This document shows positions 34,440 through 46,122 of a DNA stretch of 64,000 bases, piece after piece (the stretch's first letter is position 1; the number at the start of each line of letters is the position of its first letter). The notes under the pieces were generated by a model, which did no database searches, was not told where the DNA came from, and saw nothing but the letters and a program-made list of their open reading frames with translations. The translations under genes and the position numbers were made by a program. Source of the DNA: Hymenopus coronatus (taxonomy: Eukaryota; Arthropoda; Insecta; Mantodea; Hymenopodidae); the NCBI GenBank assembly GCA_030762935.1, contig CM060881.1, positions 104,508,501-104,572,500 of the forward strand, in the 5' to 3' direction.

Positions 34440-35400
34440 TTGTTTCAAGGATTAGATGTTGCAGTCACTTGTTCTGGTCTCTATCATCCATCCATTTTGT
34501 ACGTGGTCAATCTTAACATCTCCTTTCATTTGGCCAATAATTCTTTTTGAGTGTGTGTATGTAATCTGTTTTCTATCACTCTGGCAATATGATCCTTTAT
34601 TTTTATTCTATTTCCTCTTCTTATCATTAAATTAAAATATTTTAAATCTAATCTTATTGTTTCATTCCTTATGTTATCCATTTTCTGCTGTCAGTATACC
34701 TGATCTTTCTTTTGTGTTATTGTCTATAAAATGGAATATATACAAACTAACGGACAGCCATAATCTTATAGAATTTCATTTGCGCTTTATTTCCTGTATT
34801 GCTTCCCAAAGTTATTCAATTGTTCCTTCTTCTCAATAACTTTTACTTGTTTAACACTAATAACGCATCCTAGATAACTGAAATGCAATACTTGTTTTAA
34901 ATTTTCCACTTTATTATTTTCAATCTGATGAGGATCTTCCGTTTAAAACTAGTATGTTTGCCGTGTTTGTTGATATAGTTAGATTATTATGTGTTGCATT
35001 TTGAATTTATATATATATATACTGTTCTTTGTGAATTATTCTCAGTTTGCTATTTGACTATCTGGTCATCGGTATATAATAGAGTATTTAATGATATGCC
35101 AGATCATATTTAAATTCCAAACCGTGCTTCATCATTTCACTTCATAACTAGGTCAACACATAAATTGAATAGAATGGACGATAGAGTCTTTCTTGCCGAA
35201 CACCTTGGTTTATTAAAGTTTCGGCTAAAATTTTCAAACCTGAACTTAGAACTGTTTTCGCATTAATTACTGATTTTTATAGTGTTAATAAGATGTTTAG
35301 ATACACATCTTACTCCTAATATATTCCACAAAAGGGGACGTTTTACCTCATTAAATGCTTTCATGTAATCAATATATGGTAAATAAGTTTCAAAAACAAA
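34440..35400 (-). pseudogene. Non-LTR retrotransposon reverse transcriptase, heavily decayed
   Basis: Minus-strand translation, starting near 35400, gives PYIDYMKAFNEVKRPLLWNI (motif A region; the aspartate is in YIDY) and CVSKHLINTIK. Further on are LFNLCVDLVMK (near 35140-35170), LLYTDDQIVK (catalytic YTDD box, 35065-35076) and SYLGCVIS (near 34870). DNIRNETIRLDLKYFNLMIR and GNRIKIKDHIA lie toward 34560-34680. The order is that of reverse transcriptase palm, YxDD, and the C-terminal segment of arthropod non-LTR elements. Many stops and frameshifts; no endonuclease seen. AT content is high even for this window, implying age. Confidence 0.82.
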
Positions 35401-36559
35401 TTTTCATGTTTCCCCCCCCCCCTTGAGTGCTCTTCTGAGATTATTGCATAAGTAATACCGTATTATAATTAATCCAGGAATAATAGTCATATAAAACTGA
35501 TACTGTAATCTATTTACGATATAATCAATTCGTATTTGCATTATTCTAAAAAATAAACTTACACATTCTGTCTTGTTGCACTTATTAGACTCCTTGAGTT
35601 ATGCAACCATACTTAAGTCAACAACAGAGAGGAAAATGATACATTAAGTTTTAAAAAATGCAAATCCGGAAGAAGCATAGTTTTATAATAACTAATTCAA
35701 TGTAAGGCACCTCGACCGATCCTTAAATCTGCCAGTTTATTTTAAATGTATCAGAAATGAAAATACTGATATATTCAATTTATAAAGCTTGTTTTATGTA
35801 AAGAGGTTATTTGGAGGTTATTAGAATACATTATATGATAAAGCTACCATTTGTAAATCCAAGAACGTTATTAAAAGATACGCATTAATACCACGTTCAT
35901 AGAAGTAGCTTTAATGCTGTAAGAAATACATTGTTGTGCAAACTCAGCTCGAGGAATTACACTCATTTAAATGTGTGATTCAGAAAAGCCTTTATGATAC
36001 TTACATTTTTTACAAACATTTCTGTGTTTTGGGTACGGTTATAAATCGATCAGAAGTACTTAGTCATGTTTCCGCCCTTTCAGGTCGTTCATTCTACACG
36101 TGATGCAAAACTGTGAAGCAAACTTCTGTTTGACATGCCTCGGGATTCCATTCAACTCCTTTTTTACATTTCTGCAATTTCTAAAGAAATTGGAAAAAGT
36201 ATCCCCGCCTTTACTTTCGCGCTTTTATTCATGAATTTCTTCGCTTTGGAAATAATTTAAATCTCAAGTCACGTAAAATATTACAACATGGAACTTCCAT
36301 TAGGCATTTCTGTGGTAAACAAGGACCACGCTGATGTAAAAAACTGTTGCATCATATTCATTCTAAAATAAAATATGACTTCAAATTCAAGTATAGTGCT
36401 AAAAACATATTCTAGTAACCAGTAACAATTCTGAAAACCACACTTTTTTCGTAGTTGGCTTACGCTCCCTTACCCCCTAGATCAGAAACCTGTCAGGAAA
36501 TCAACGGTACGAACCAAAGAATGAAGAACCTGGAACGAGTGTTCGGCCAGTAGCCAGGC
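35401..36559. other. Unassigned AT-rich stretch with an 11-C run
   Basis: A homopolymer of C lies at 35412-35422. Otherwise no repeat, frame or structure recognised. Confidence 0.5.
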
Positions 36560-36785
36560 ATGGGCGTGAGAATGTGGATGATATGAAATTAAAGCGAAAT
36601 GGATGATTGGAAAGGTGATGATGGAGCAATTGGTGGAACGAGTGGCGGGGGAAATCGGAGGACTCGCAGAAAACCCGCCCAGACGCCGTTTTGTCCACCA
36701 CAAATCCCACATGTGAGCTCTGAAGATCAAACCCAATCCCCGTAGGTAGGAAGCAAGTGGACTAGCCACTCAGTCACGGCATCGC
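36560..36785 (-). mobile_element. tRNA-derived SINE, family S2 (diverged)
   Basis: Minus strand: tRNA-like head GGCGATGCCGTGACTGAGTG near 36785, CACATGTGGGATTTGTGGTG, and the core GGCGGGTTTTCTGCGAGTCC. Then CCGATTTCCCCCGCCAC. The 3' end differs from the other three S2 copies and fades near 36560. I recall the core as widespread in invertebrate SINEs; not checked. Confidence 0.75.
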
Positions 36786-37296
36786 CTAATCACCAAAGTA
36801 CCGCATTAGCCTATACACTAAATAATGCATTAAATGGAGTAGGAAGTTAAGATTAGAAAACAAATTCACTTTTCTAGTCAAGGTTAGCAGATAAAACTTC
36901 TCATTGACAGATTCTTTGAAATTTCTAAGAAAGCTATGCAACATGCTGTCTACACTCCAATCATCAGATTAAAACAGCTTTAAGTCTTTAGGATATATAT
37001 ATATATTCTCGTGTATTACCAACGGATTTTAACTACCATAATAATAATTGTCTTACTTGGAGATAATATACACAAAATACAGAACTTGGGTTTATAAATA
37101 AGATACAGCATAATTGATTGCCTCTATTTTCAATATTGAATGTGTTAGCATTGCGCTTATGACACTTTATTGCACTGATAAACTCCCCATTTAAATGTTA
37201 ATGCATGGCGCGTTTACTGCAGCGTGCGGTAAAACTCTTGTGAAGCAAATATCTTGGGTGTTGTCATACTGGGCATTCGAAAAGGTCAACTCGTTT
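36786..37296. other. Unassigned stretch
   Basis: AT-rich with a short (AT)n run near 36994-37005. Nothing recognised. Confidence 0.5.
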
Positions 37297-37478
37297 TTTT
37301 TTTTTTGACCCTATTTTGCCGTATTATTACTGTATTGCTGTTTTCTTACTTTTACAACACACACACATATACACAAACATATAACACCCATGCCCAAGGC
37401 GGGACTCGAACCCACGATCCCCAGCGTTACGAAGCACCAAAGCCTTGGCGAGCGCGGCCATGGGGACCGGCCGTTTTG
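37297..37478 (-). mobile_element. tRNA-derived SINE, family S4
   Basis: Minus strand: tRNA-like head CCGCGCTCGCCAAGGCTTTG, B box GGGTTCGAGTCCCGCC followed by TTGGGCATGGGTGTTATATG. A TG-rich stretch and an A/T-rich tail end at the 13-T run (37293-37305). A second copy lies at 58816. Confidence 0.82.
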
Positions 37479-37849
37479 TGTACTTGACGTATCGGATTTA
37501 AAGTGTGACACTGCTCAAACTACAGCACACCCAGATTGCCCACATACAAAATGTCAACCCTTGTTTTTGCTCTTTTGTTACCATTCCGAGATATTGCATA
37601 TTATTGCTTTTTATTGTTATTCATTTTTGTTTTTCCTGATCAAATCAAAAGAACGGAATCTTAATGAGTCACATAGACACCCGCTCTTGAAAGAGTTTAC
37701 TGTCGTTTTAGCTTAGTACAATATTTTATTCCCATGCAACTACATTATGTTTACAAATGAACATCAGCAGATGAAAAAATGAGCTTTTGGAAGAATAGTC
37801 TATTGCAGAATAGGTAGAGAAATTAATTTGAATGTAACTCAGCTATTAT
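37479..37849. other. Unassigned stretch
   Basis: The 108-codon plus frame at 37390-37716 starts inside the SINE and is not a gene. No other feature recognised. Confidence 0.45.
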
Positions 37850-37963
37850 TTGTATTCTTGAGGCCTCAAACATATATTTCCAGTGTAGTGTCGGTATAGA
37901 ATTTTTAAATGGAATGCAATAGCTTCCTTACCTACTATATACACAGTAGAGAAAGAAAAATAC
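37850..37963 (+). repeat. R850 tail fragment
   Basis: The last 110 bp of the element only, from GAGGCCTCAAACATATATTT through GGAATGCAATAGCTTCC to the shortened hairpin and GTAGAGAAAGAAAAAT. Confidence 0.8.
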
Positions 37964-38042
37964 AAGGATTAGCTATGTCTTGAAGGAAATATGGAGCTAC
38001 AATAGACAACTTTACTTTGTACTGAACACGAAAACAAGAATA

Positions 38043-38268
38043 TGAAACCCACCTGGCTAGTGTGGAGGTAGCGTGTCTACTCACATTCAACAGGTCATGA
38101 GTTTGAATCTCGCTAAGGGTGAGCTTTTTCCGGAGTTTTTCCTTATCTTAAGAAGACGAATGCCGAGTAGCTTTAAGCTCCATGGAACTCGAGATCATGT
38201 GAACATCATTTCACCAATTTCATTCATCGTAAGATATGACCAAGCAGGTTAAAGGACGTTAAGCTTAA
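38043..38268 (+). mobile_element. tRNA-derived SINE, family S5
   Basis: tRNA-like head CCCACCTGGCTAGTGTGGAG with B box GAGTTTGAATCTCGC, GAGCTTTTTCCGGAGTTTTT, and a 3' part with GAACTCGAGATCATGTGAAC and AATTTCATTCATCG. The 3' part recurs in reverse at 50078-50166. Its end abuts the head of an R850 copy. Confidence 0.8.
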
Positions 38269-38273
38269 AAAAA

Positions 38274-39127
38274 TATGTGTTCCATTCACATGACTTTCTC
38301 TACATCTCAGCAGCAAATTATTGTTAAAAAGCTTATGATTCTATTTACTTCATGCTAATCGAGAAAAAATAAGCATAAATAGCCTTATTGCTTGCTTCTT
38401 GTAAGTAGAAGCTAAATAAGGGAGTACCATAGGTTAAAGTTGGTTGCTATGTGACTAAAGTTTCTCTGTTTGTAGGGACAGGCGTTGACAAATTCCTGTA
38501 TTAGAACAGTACAAGTTTTTCAAAGCTGAAATCAGAGATAAGGAATAACTTAAAAGCGATCAACCCCACGAAAAAAATGTATATAACAAAAATTGTGTGT
38601 GTTTAATGTGCTCTACATTTTTGTATGGTAAGTTAGTGTCCATCTCTTACAGTTTAGCAGTTATGTAAAATTCCGTAAAATTCATCCAGAATAAAGTAGT
38701 CTTCAGAGGCTATTCCCAGAAAATTCAAGATATAATTTTATTTGTCAGGTAAATATCTTTAATATACGACATTTTAATCAAAATCGTTAGTCATTTTTTA
38801 GAAAACCAAAATGTTTTAAAAAAGTCCCATGTAAAGGCTAGTTGGGGGTGAGGGGATTTTCTTTAAAATCTTCGTGTCGCATCCTTGGAAGATACCAAAC
38901 TTAAATACCAAGTTTGGTATTTAACCGTCTTTTCGTTTTTGAGCTATGCTGCCTACAGTCATACATACTCATACACATACACGGACATTTTTCTAAAAAT
39001 GTTTTTTTTTTGGTTTCAGGGGGACCCTAAACGTATTTCCGGTGAAACCTCGGTATCGAATTTTTAGGTGCATTACAATACTTTCTCTATACACTATGTA
39101 TACAGTACGTGTAGAGAAAGTAAAAAT
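38274..39127 (+). mobile_element. R850 element, full length (reference copy)
   Basis: Well-preserved 854-bp unit. Head TATGTGTTCCATTCACATG, then ACTTTCTCTACA (38298-38309), the direct counterpart of TGTAGAGAAAGT at 39110-39121. The middle contains GTAAGTAGAAGCTAAATAAG, TTAGCAGTTATGTAAAATTC and CAGAGGCTATTCCCAGAAAA. Then come the palindrome ATACCAAGTTTGGTAT, a short CA tract, GGGGACCCTAAACGTATTTC, and the hairpin TATACACTATGTATACAGTA. A 60-codon frame (38885-39067) recurs in other copies but is not under visible constraint. Confidence 0.92.
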
Positions 39128-39205
39128 AATATGAAACCAAAACCATATAATAAGATGATCTTAAGTACCGTTCACTAACTTAGTATCCCTAAACACATTC
39201 TTTTG

Positions 39206-39998
39206 AAAAATAAAAACAATCTGATGTGGTAAATTCACATAATTTTTTCTGACTATTCTGCAGCAATCTTTTCCTTAAAGAGCTTATTCTTCTATCTACA
39301 TCATGCCTATCGAGACAAACGCTGGCAGATATGGTGATATGATATTATTTTATAAGGAAATAAAAGAAGCTAATATGGCAAGCTGATGTTTTAAAAATGG
39401 TATTGAAATTCAGTTGCCTTCCCATGGCCACAAATAACGACTTCACATTGGAGAGAAGTCTAAATATTGGAAAATTTAACCCTGTAACAAGCAATATATC
39501 AAAAAAATAGTTAACTCCACAACAAAAATAGATTTGACATAAATTGCGTGTTTTCATTAGATATATATTTTTCGTTTAGTAGTTCTTTTGTCTATCTCTT
39601 ACGGTTTACTAGTTATGCAAAAGTCACCCAGAATAAGAAGACTTCAGAGACTCTTCCCAAGGGATTTACGATATACCTTTTATTTGTCTTTCAAATATTT
39701 TTAATATACGGCTTTTTAATCAAAATCGTTAGATCTATTTTTTAGAAAATCGAAATTTTCAAAATTGTTTACATTCCTGGTATTAAACGGACTTTTCGGT
39801 TTTTAGTAATGCTGTAAAGAGACATACGAACACAGACTACTGGCACAAACGCACAAGAACGAATTTTTCTAAATATGCTTTCTTTATTCAGAAGACCCAA
39901 AGCCGTATATTTCCAGTGAAATCTCGGTACCGATTTCTTTGGTGGAATGCAATACCTTCTCTTCCTATGTAATATGTACTACAAAATAGAAAAAAATT
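39206..39998 (+). mobile_element. R850 element, diverged
   Basis: Same orientation as its neighbour, only 80 bp downstream. The head is intact (AATCTGATGTGGTAAATTCA), the subterminal motif is degraded, the GATTTTC/ATACCAA block is deleted, and the tail hairpin is reduced. Much more diverged than the copy at 38274, so the two inserted or decayed independently. Confidence 0.85.
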
Positions 39999-40338
39999 AA
40001 AAAACACGTGGAAAGTTTAGATGGAATAAAAGGTTGCCTTTTGTGAAAGGATAAGTAGCTAGTAACACCACATGTGAAAAACGAATGCGACTCTTACCCA
40101 AAGCAATCACAAATGCACAAATGCAATGAACATGAATGGATGATGGATGAAGAGAATAACATAAATGTATAATAAAAATAATAGAGTATATAAGGTCCAT
40201 ATAAATTGGAAATAACTACAGGAGTATAAATCTAGTAAAGCAAAGTACAAGCACACATAGAGGGGAGCGTGTCTTCAACGTCATACATTTTGAAATATAA
40301 TTAAATTAAGTTTTATTTAGGGAATTTTTAACTCCTTT
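39999..40338. other. Unassigned AT-rich stretch
   Basis: No feature recognised. Confidence 0.5.
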
Positions 40339-40562
40339 AGTTCTCATATTAGGCGTAAAAGACAATATAATTTTGTTCAGAGGTCTCTTTATCAGACTTT
40401 TGATTTTGTACTGCCGCAAAATCCACATGGGACAACCAGCTTTACTCCCCTTCTGAAGGAAGCCAAGCTAAGGGTTTTTACACCCTAAAATACCCATCGT
40501 CCTCCGCTGGATTTGAATCCGTGAACTTGGGAGCGTAACAAATAGCAAACTGCGATTCCCTC
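40339..40562 (-). mobile_element. tRNA-derived SINE, family S3
   Basis: Minus copy with head near 40500-40562 (GGATTCAAATCCAGCGGAGG on the minus strand), CTTAGCTTGGCTTCCTTCAG, and a diverged 3' part. Its 5' end meets an R850 copy at about 40566. Confidence 0.75.
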
Positions 40563-40565
40563 TAG

Positions 40566-41250
40566 ATATATATTCTGCATCAAAGTATAGTTTTAGAAAC
40601 TTACTCGTCTAACTACTTCACGGTAATCCAGATAAGCGTTGCATAAATGATTTTATTACACATTTCCTTATAAATATAAAGAAATAAGGAATTTAAAGCA
40701 CTAGTAAAATATTTGAAAAGCTGCTTGCTTTTACTCTTTGCTTGAGCAAGAATAGTATGTGTTTTAAAATTCAAACCAATAATAAGGAATATCTCGAAAA
40801 TGTAATACATATCTCCACAAAAGAAAAAAAAAAGTATGTGACATAAACTGTGTGTCTTAACGAGATCTATATTTTTTGTGTAGCAAGATTTTGTGATTTA
40901 CCGGTGATACAAAAGCATTCCAGAATAAGAGTGTTTCAGAGGCTATGCCTAAACAATTAAAGATATGCATTTAATTTTCATAAAATTAGCTTTAGTGTGC
41001 GATATTTTAATCAAAATCGTAAGAGCTATTCAGAGAGAATTGAAACCTATGAAAATCTTCCAGGTAGGTTGTGGTCAAAGAATTTTCCTGAAATTCATTT
41101 TGTTGATGCTTCGATGATACTTAATTTAAATTCCAAGTTTGGTATTTAACCGATTTTTCGCACACAGAGAGATAGATCTGTTCTAAAAAATGCTTCTTTT
41201 GATTCAGGGCTCTTCAAGACATGCATTTCCAGTGACATTTTTGTATGAAA
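40566..41250 (+). mobile_element. R850 element, old and diverged, lacking both ends
   Basis: Recognisable from TATTCTGCATCAAAGTATAG to TTCCAGTGACATTTTTGTAT. The head block and the hairpin are gone. The CA tract is reduced to a few bases (41160). Confidence 0.8.
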
Positions 41251-41794
41251 TTATCAGCAGACAGAGACAATACTATATTTAAAATACTAATTTTAGCATT
41301 GTTGCATTTTTAATTGTTACTTTCAAATATTGTAAACAAAATAATTCAATTCTAGGAAAATAAGGGTGGCAAATAAAAGTTATTTAAAACTATTTTCCTT
41401 GAAACGCTTGGGTCCCTGGGTGTTTAAAGAGACTAGAAAGTAGCTGCTGGTTTAAATCAGATCTAAAGTAGACTAAAGTAGACTAGAGAGGGGTCCTAAA
41501 ATATGTTCCCAAAACATTCATTACGTTATTCTTATTTTCTTTATTTTGATAACCTTTCATCGTTCAAAATTTCAGACGTATCATTCAAGCCAATATACTC
41601 TTTTGAAGCATTTTGATAAGCATTTCGTTCTAGAATATGGATTACCCACAAAACTGCTTTAATACTTCAAAATAGTATATTAGCTTGACAGATATGTTTG
41701 TAAGTTTTAACCGTGGAAGGCCATAATCGAGGTTCACACTGATGTTTCAACCAGAAATAAAATAACATAAAATAATAATCTAAACTGTTTTATA
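41251..41794. other. Unassigned stretch
   Basis: A short direct repeat AAAGTAGACT (41465-41483) is the only structure noticed. Confidence 0.5.
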
Positions 41795-42613
41795 AGAAAT
41801 CTGATGCCTGGTATTCACATGACTTTCTATATATCTCTGCAAACAAGTTATTCTTTAAAAGTTTAATCCTTTGTCTACATTATGATAATCGAGATGAACA
41901 GCAGATTTGTCTTAATTACTTACTTCCTTGTAAGTGAAAGGGAAATAAAGGAATACACTAGGCTAAAGTGATTGTCAAATCTTTTAAAGCTAGTTGCCAT
42001 GTGGTTGAAACCCGTTTCTATGCAGGGCAAGGAGATTACAACTTTCCGCGTAAGAAAACTTTCAAGTATTTTAAATCTGAAACAAATAACAAGGAATATC
42101 TTAGAAATTGTCAATTCCACGAAAAAAAACTATATGGCATAAATTGAGTGTTTTAATGTGGTCTGCATTTTATTTCCTTTTTTTTTTTTTGTGTAGTAAG
42201 TTCTTGACTATCACTTAAGGTTTACTAGATAGACAAAATTCAACAAAATTCATTCAAAATAAAGTGGTATTTGGGGGCTATTCCCAGAAAATTCAAAATA
42301 TGCATTTTACTGTCCATACAAATATCTTTAATATACGGTATTTTAATCAAAATTGTTAGAGCCATTTTTGAGCAAATTAAAATTTTCGAAAAAAGTTCCA
42401 TGTAAAGGGTATTTTGGTGTGGGGGGATTTTCTAAAAATCTTCGTGTCGCATCCCCAGAAGATACTAAACTTAAATACTAAGCTTGGTATTTTAACGACA
42501 TTTCGTTTTTGAGTTATCGCGTTCACAAACACACAGACACACACGCGGACCTTTTTCCAATTTTTGGGGGTGGAATGTAGCACCTTTTCTATACACTGTA
42601 GAGAAACTAAAAA
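41795..42613 (+). mobile_element. R850 element, nearly full length
   Basis: Head AATCTGATGCCTGGTATTCA, subterminal ACTTTCTATATA, CA tract at 42529-42546. The segment between the GGACCTTTTTCC block and the tail is deleted (about 60 bp), leaving a minimal hairpin and TGTAGAGAAACTAAAAATC. Confidence 0.88.
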
Positions 42614-43077
42614 TCACCCAAATCGTTTTAAATCATGGTTGTAACGGCTTTAATTTAATATTAAATGACTATGAAGTATTATTAATTTTGGCATTGACTT
42701 CATTGCAATGTTTCAAATTGTGATAGCCATAATAATTTCTTAAATAATAGAAGTAAACACAGTGGTGAAAGAAAATTGTACTATCGATGCTAAATGTTTA
42801 CAAGTTTAAGAGTGTTGTTTTCAACTTTAGTGGATGTGTGCTTAAAGTCGTTTTAAAATTAGTATTTTTTGCATGTATGTATGAATGGATGTCAAAACCT
42901 TCTCTGATATACTACAGTGCACGTCAAATTATTATAGTTATGGCCGACAAATTTTAATATCTCGGAAATATCCAGAATAGTGCATTTTAGAAAGAGGCTG
43001 GATTATATAATAGGAAGTCCCAAATAAAATAATTTATTCACTTTGGTTTGGTAAATTTAGCGCTGCATTAGTAACTT
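42614..43077. other. Unassigned stretch
   Basis: Around 42911-42960 the sequence CAGTGCACGTCAAATTATTA followed by ATAGTTATGGCCGAC has the look of a Tc1-type terminus, but no partner end was found. Confidence 0.35.
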
Positions 43078-43315
43078 TGGTAGTGTTTAACGCCCGCTCT
43101 AACTACTAATGGCACCGCAGGCGGTGACACTGATGATACATGAATGATGATGGAGCACCGGTGGAATGCGATTGCGGGGGAAACCGGAGTACCCGGAGAA
43201 AACCCGCCCCAGCGCCGTTTTGTCTATCACAAATCTTACATGTGGTCGCTTGGGATCGAACTCCGACTGTCTAGGTGAGAGTCGAGTGGTTTAACCACTC
43301 GGCCACGGCGCGGCC
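43078..43315 (-). mobile_element. tRNA-derived SINE, family S2
   Basis: Minus strand: head GGCCGCGCCGTGGCCGAGTG with B box GAGTTCGATCCCAAG, then CACATGTAAGATTTGTGATA and the core GGCGGGTTTTCTCCGGGTAC. CGGTTTCCCCCGCAATCGC and a 3' end GAGCGGGCGTTAAACACTAC complete it. The head most resembles Leu/Ser-type tRNAs in its GTGGCCGAGTGGTTAA stretch. Confidence 0.9.
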
Positions 43316-43398
43316 GTTGCATGAGTATCCTTTTTATATTTAACTAGCTACGAGTTTCATAAAATTAAAGAAAACATTAGTATGAACGTTTGTAATAT

Positions 43399-43445
43399 TA
43401 TTATTAATAATAATAATAATAAATAATAATAATAATAATAATAAT
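43399..43445. repeat. (AAT)n microsatellite
   Basis: Interrupted AAT/ATT triplets. Confidence 0.9.
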
Positions 43446-45502
43446 ATTCTAAATCGGCCTTAAAGAATGTCTGACACGGTTAAAAGATGATTAAAGGAAG
43501 TTAAAATACATAGATGCAAATATAAAATTAACAATATGTAGCATTCATTGGCAGAGTCTCACATTGTCAATTATTTACAAATATAATGCAGCAGGTAGTA
43601 AAGTACAAAACATTGCTGATTAAATACATATTAGCAATAAACAATATAACAACATCAATTACACCTACAAATATTTTATTATAGCCCATCTATACTATAC
43701 TGAGCTCTCGTCAACAATTACTTCTTTAGAATACCCTTAAATTTCTTACACTTATATTACACTTAATTCCGACCAGCACCTATCATTGAAGAATAAATAA
43801 AAGTCATGCTGAGCTAAACTATAATCGTAAATGAAACCAACAGAGTTTTATAATCAGGCGTAGCGAATAGGTTCTGCAATGAATATTTTAAGATAGTTCA
43901 TATTTCAGGACGTTAATTTTAATAGCTGACAAGTTTCAGAAATATGTATAACAAGTTAATAATATCAACAATCATGATTATTTAATCTCATAAGGGTTGA
44001 AAGCAATAACTGTTTACGTCAAACTTTCGTTAGCCAACATTTACATACTATTCCGAACATAATTATCTTCCCACATCTTCAAAATAAAGTTTAAGACTCA
44101 ATGGGATTAATTTTCTTATTCACAGAGCGCCATCCGTTCCAATATGTTTATCCTCGTTATCCTGCTATTTTCAACGAATTCTCTCTCTATTTTTGTTTTG
44201 AAAACGTGTACACCCACAACGATCTTTAAATCTGCTTTCCTTTAAAAACACTTTTCGTGTTCACGTCCATTTTCTATTTAGCCTTATGAATTTTTAAATG
44301 TGTTCTCTACAACCAGTGCTATATTTGGAAAGGGGGAATATGTCGAGTATGATTTCCTAATTGTTAATGATATAAGAGCAGTGACAGCTCTTATATCATT
44401 GACAGCTATTTTTAAAAGCGTAAAGGCACAGTAATATTTCAGGTGTTCAGATATTATGTCTTCTTTTTTTAATCAGTATATGTATATTTTTTCTCACTTC
44501 TGAGAGGAACTGTTTACCCAAATTTATTCACTTAAGCATTATTAGTAACCTAAGTTAATAGATACACTGTAATTAAAGTACATTCTCTATCGATTTAGTG
44601 AAATAATTGCATAAAATAACTATCAAAAGTAGCATTTAATTACTTAAAACTGCTTTGTTTAATTTCATTTCATTTATTGAAAAAAAATTCAATTATTTTA
44701 TAACTTAAATAGTTTTATTATTAATTCACATTTTCATAAAAATATTGTGTGCTTAAATTTTTACACAGAAAATTTGTGATTTAAGTAATATTTCTCTTAA
44801 TTTATTGGTTCACGTTGAGAAGGAAATGCTAAATTGCCTCTGCTACTCTCACTACTGACCTACTTCTAGCACTCGCTTTATATATGCTTATTCCCCCGGC
44901 TTCCTTCACTCCTTGTCTGAAGCTGATCATAGATTAACGTTTGAGTGCCAGAAATGTAATATAAAACCAGGGATTGGTATGGGTCTTCGTTGCGAAGCAT
45001 GCTTTCTAGCTACTAAGGTGAATTTTTTCTTACCTCCTCCCCTTTCACCACTCACTTAGCCCTGACCTTCGATCATAGTCTAATTGTATATGTCGGATTG
45101 AAATCAAACCAACAAGATATTCGTTTATCCAAAGCTAATTTGTAACATAAACTATAAGGCGTATTGTCAACATTAAATAAAGAAATGCATTACCGCATTC
45201 GATTTCGTGCACTCGACCAAACATTTGAGATATTTTATGATACGTCGTTTACAATAAACCTTCCGAAAAAAAGAGCATTGGTCAATGAAATATATGAATA
45301 TAAAAATACATAAGCAGAAAGAAAGTATAAAATAAAGGCAAATTTGAGATCGTGCACAAAAAGCCAGATAAGAAGTAGCAAAACAGGTAAACTATTCCGC
45401 ATTCGTTAGATGAAATAGCTGTCAGCAAATACGATAAGATAGAGAATAAACACCAAAAATAAATTAAACTATGCTCCACATTAGACGAAGCGGATAAAAA
45501 AT
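43446..45502. other. Long unassigned AT-rich stretch
   Basis: No repeat family or gene recognised. It contains a perfect 14-bp hairpin at 44366-44400. A 65-codon minus frame (45282-45479) is hydrophobic and low complexity. Confidence 0.45.
44366..44400. other. Perfect 14-bp hairpin
   Basis: AATGATATAAGAGC and its complement GCTCTTATATCATT flank a 7-base loop AGTGACA. No T-run follows. It could be the remains of an inverted duplication or a small foldback. Confidence 0.75.
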
Positions 45503-45835
45503 GATTTCTGTAACAAAATATGCTGACAAAAGTTTGTTATTCTGCTTCATGTTAATAAAGATAAAAATTAGCAGAAATTCTTTTATTACTCAAGTCCTTA
45601 TAGATAAGTAGAAGGGAAATAAGGGAATGCACTAGGCTAAAGTGATATAGAAATCATCTAAAAGATGTCGCTATGTGATTGAAATTCGGTTTTGTTTGAA
45701 TTACCAGGAGTAGAACAAAAAAAAAATGACAAAAGTTTGAGAAAAGCACATTAAAACTGAAACCAATAACAAAGAAATATCTCGAAATTGGTTTATTCCA
45801 CAAAATAAAAGTATATGATATAAGAGGTAATTCAA

Positions 45836-45879
<44 letters not shown>

Positions 45880-46122
45880 GTAGTAAATTTTAATCTATCT
45901 GTTTCGGTTTACCGGTTATGGAAAAGTCATCCAGAATAAAGAAGTCTTCAGAGGCTATTCCCAGAAAATTCAAGTTATACATTTCGTTTGTCACGAAAAT
46001 ATCTTTATATTGTATTTTAATAAAAGCCGTAAGAAGGAGTTAGGGCGGGGAGATTTTCCAGAAAATCTTCGTGTCCCATCGTTTGAAGATACTGAGTTTA
46101 AATACCAAATTTTTGTATTTAT
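45503..46122 (+). mobile_element. R850 element interrupted by a mariner fragment (5' part)
   Basis: Old copy lacking the first block, recognisable from TGATTTCTGTAACAAAATAT to the region equivalent to TTTGGTATTTAACCG. There the sequence switches to mariner (46123). A TA microsatellite (45838-45876) replaces the TGTGTTTTAACGAGATCTAC block. The 3' part continues near 46675-46790. Confidence 0.82.
45838..45876. repeat. (TA)n microsatellite inside R850
   Basis: About 19 perfect TA units. Confidence 0.95.

Noticed and set aside
37390..37716. 108-codon plus-strand frame
   Set aside because: Its first part is the translated complement of an S4 SINE, including the tRNA-like B box.
42911..42960. Tc1-type transposon terminus (CAGTGCACGTCAAATTATTA)
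   Set aside because: It looks like a terminus, but no inverted partner or transposase was found nearby.
46071..46122. Possible start of the 167-codon frame upstream of the mariner fragment
   Set aside because: These codons translate R850 sequence; mariner similarity begins only near 46123.
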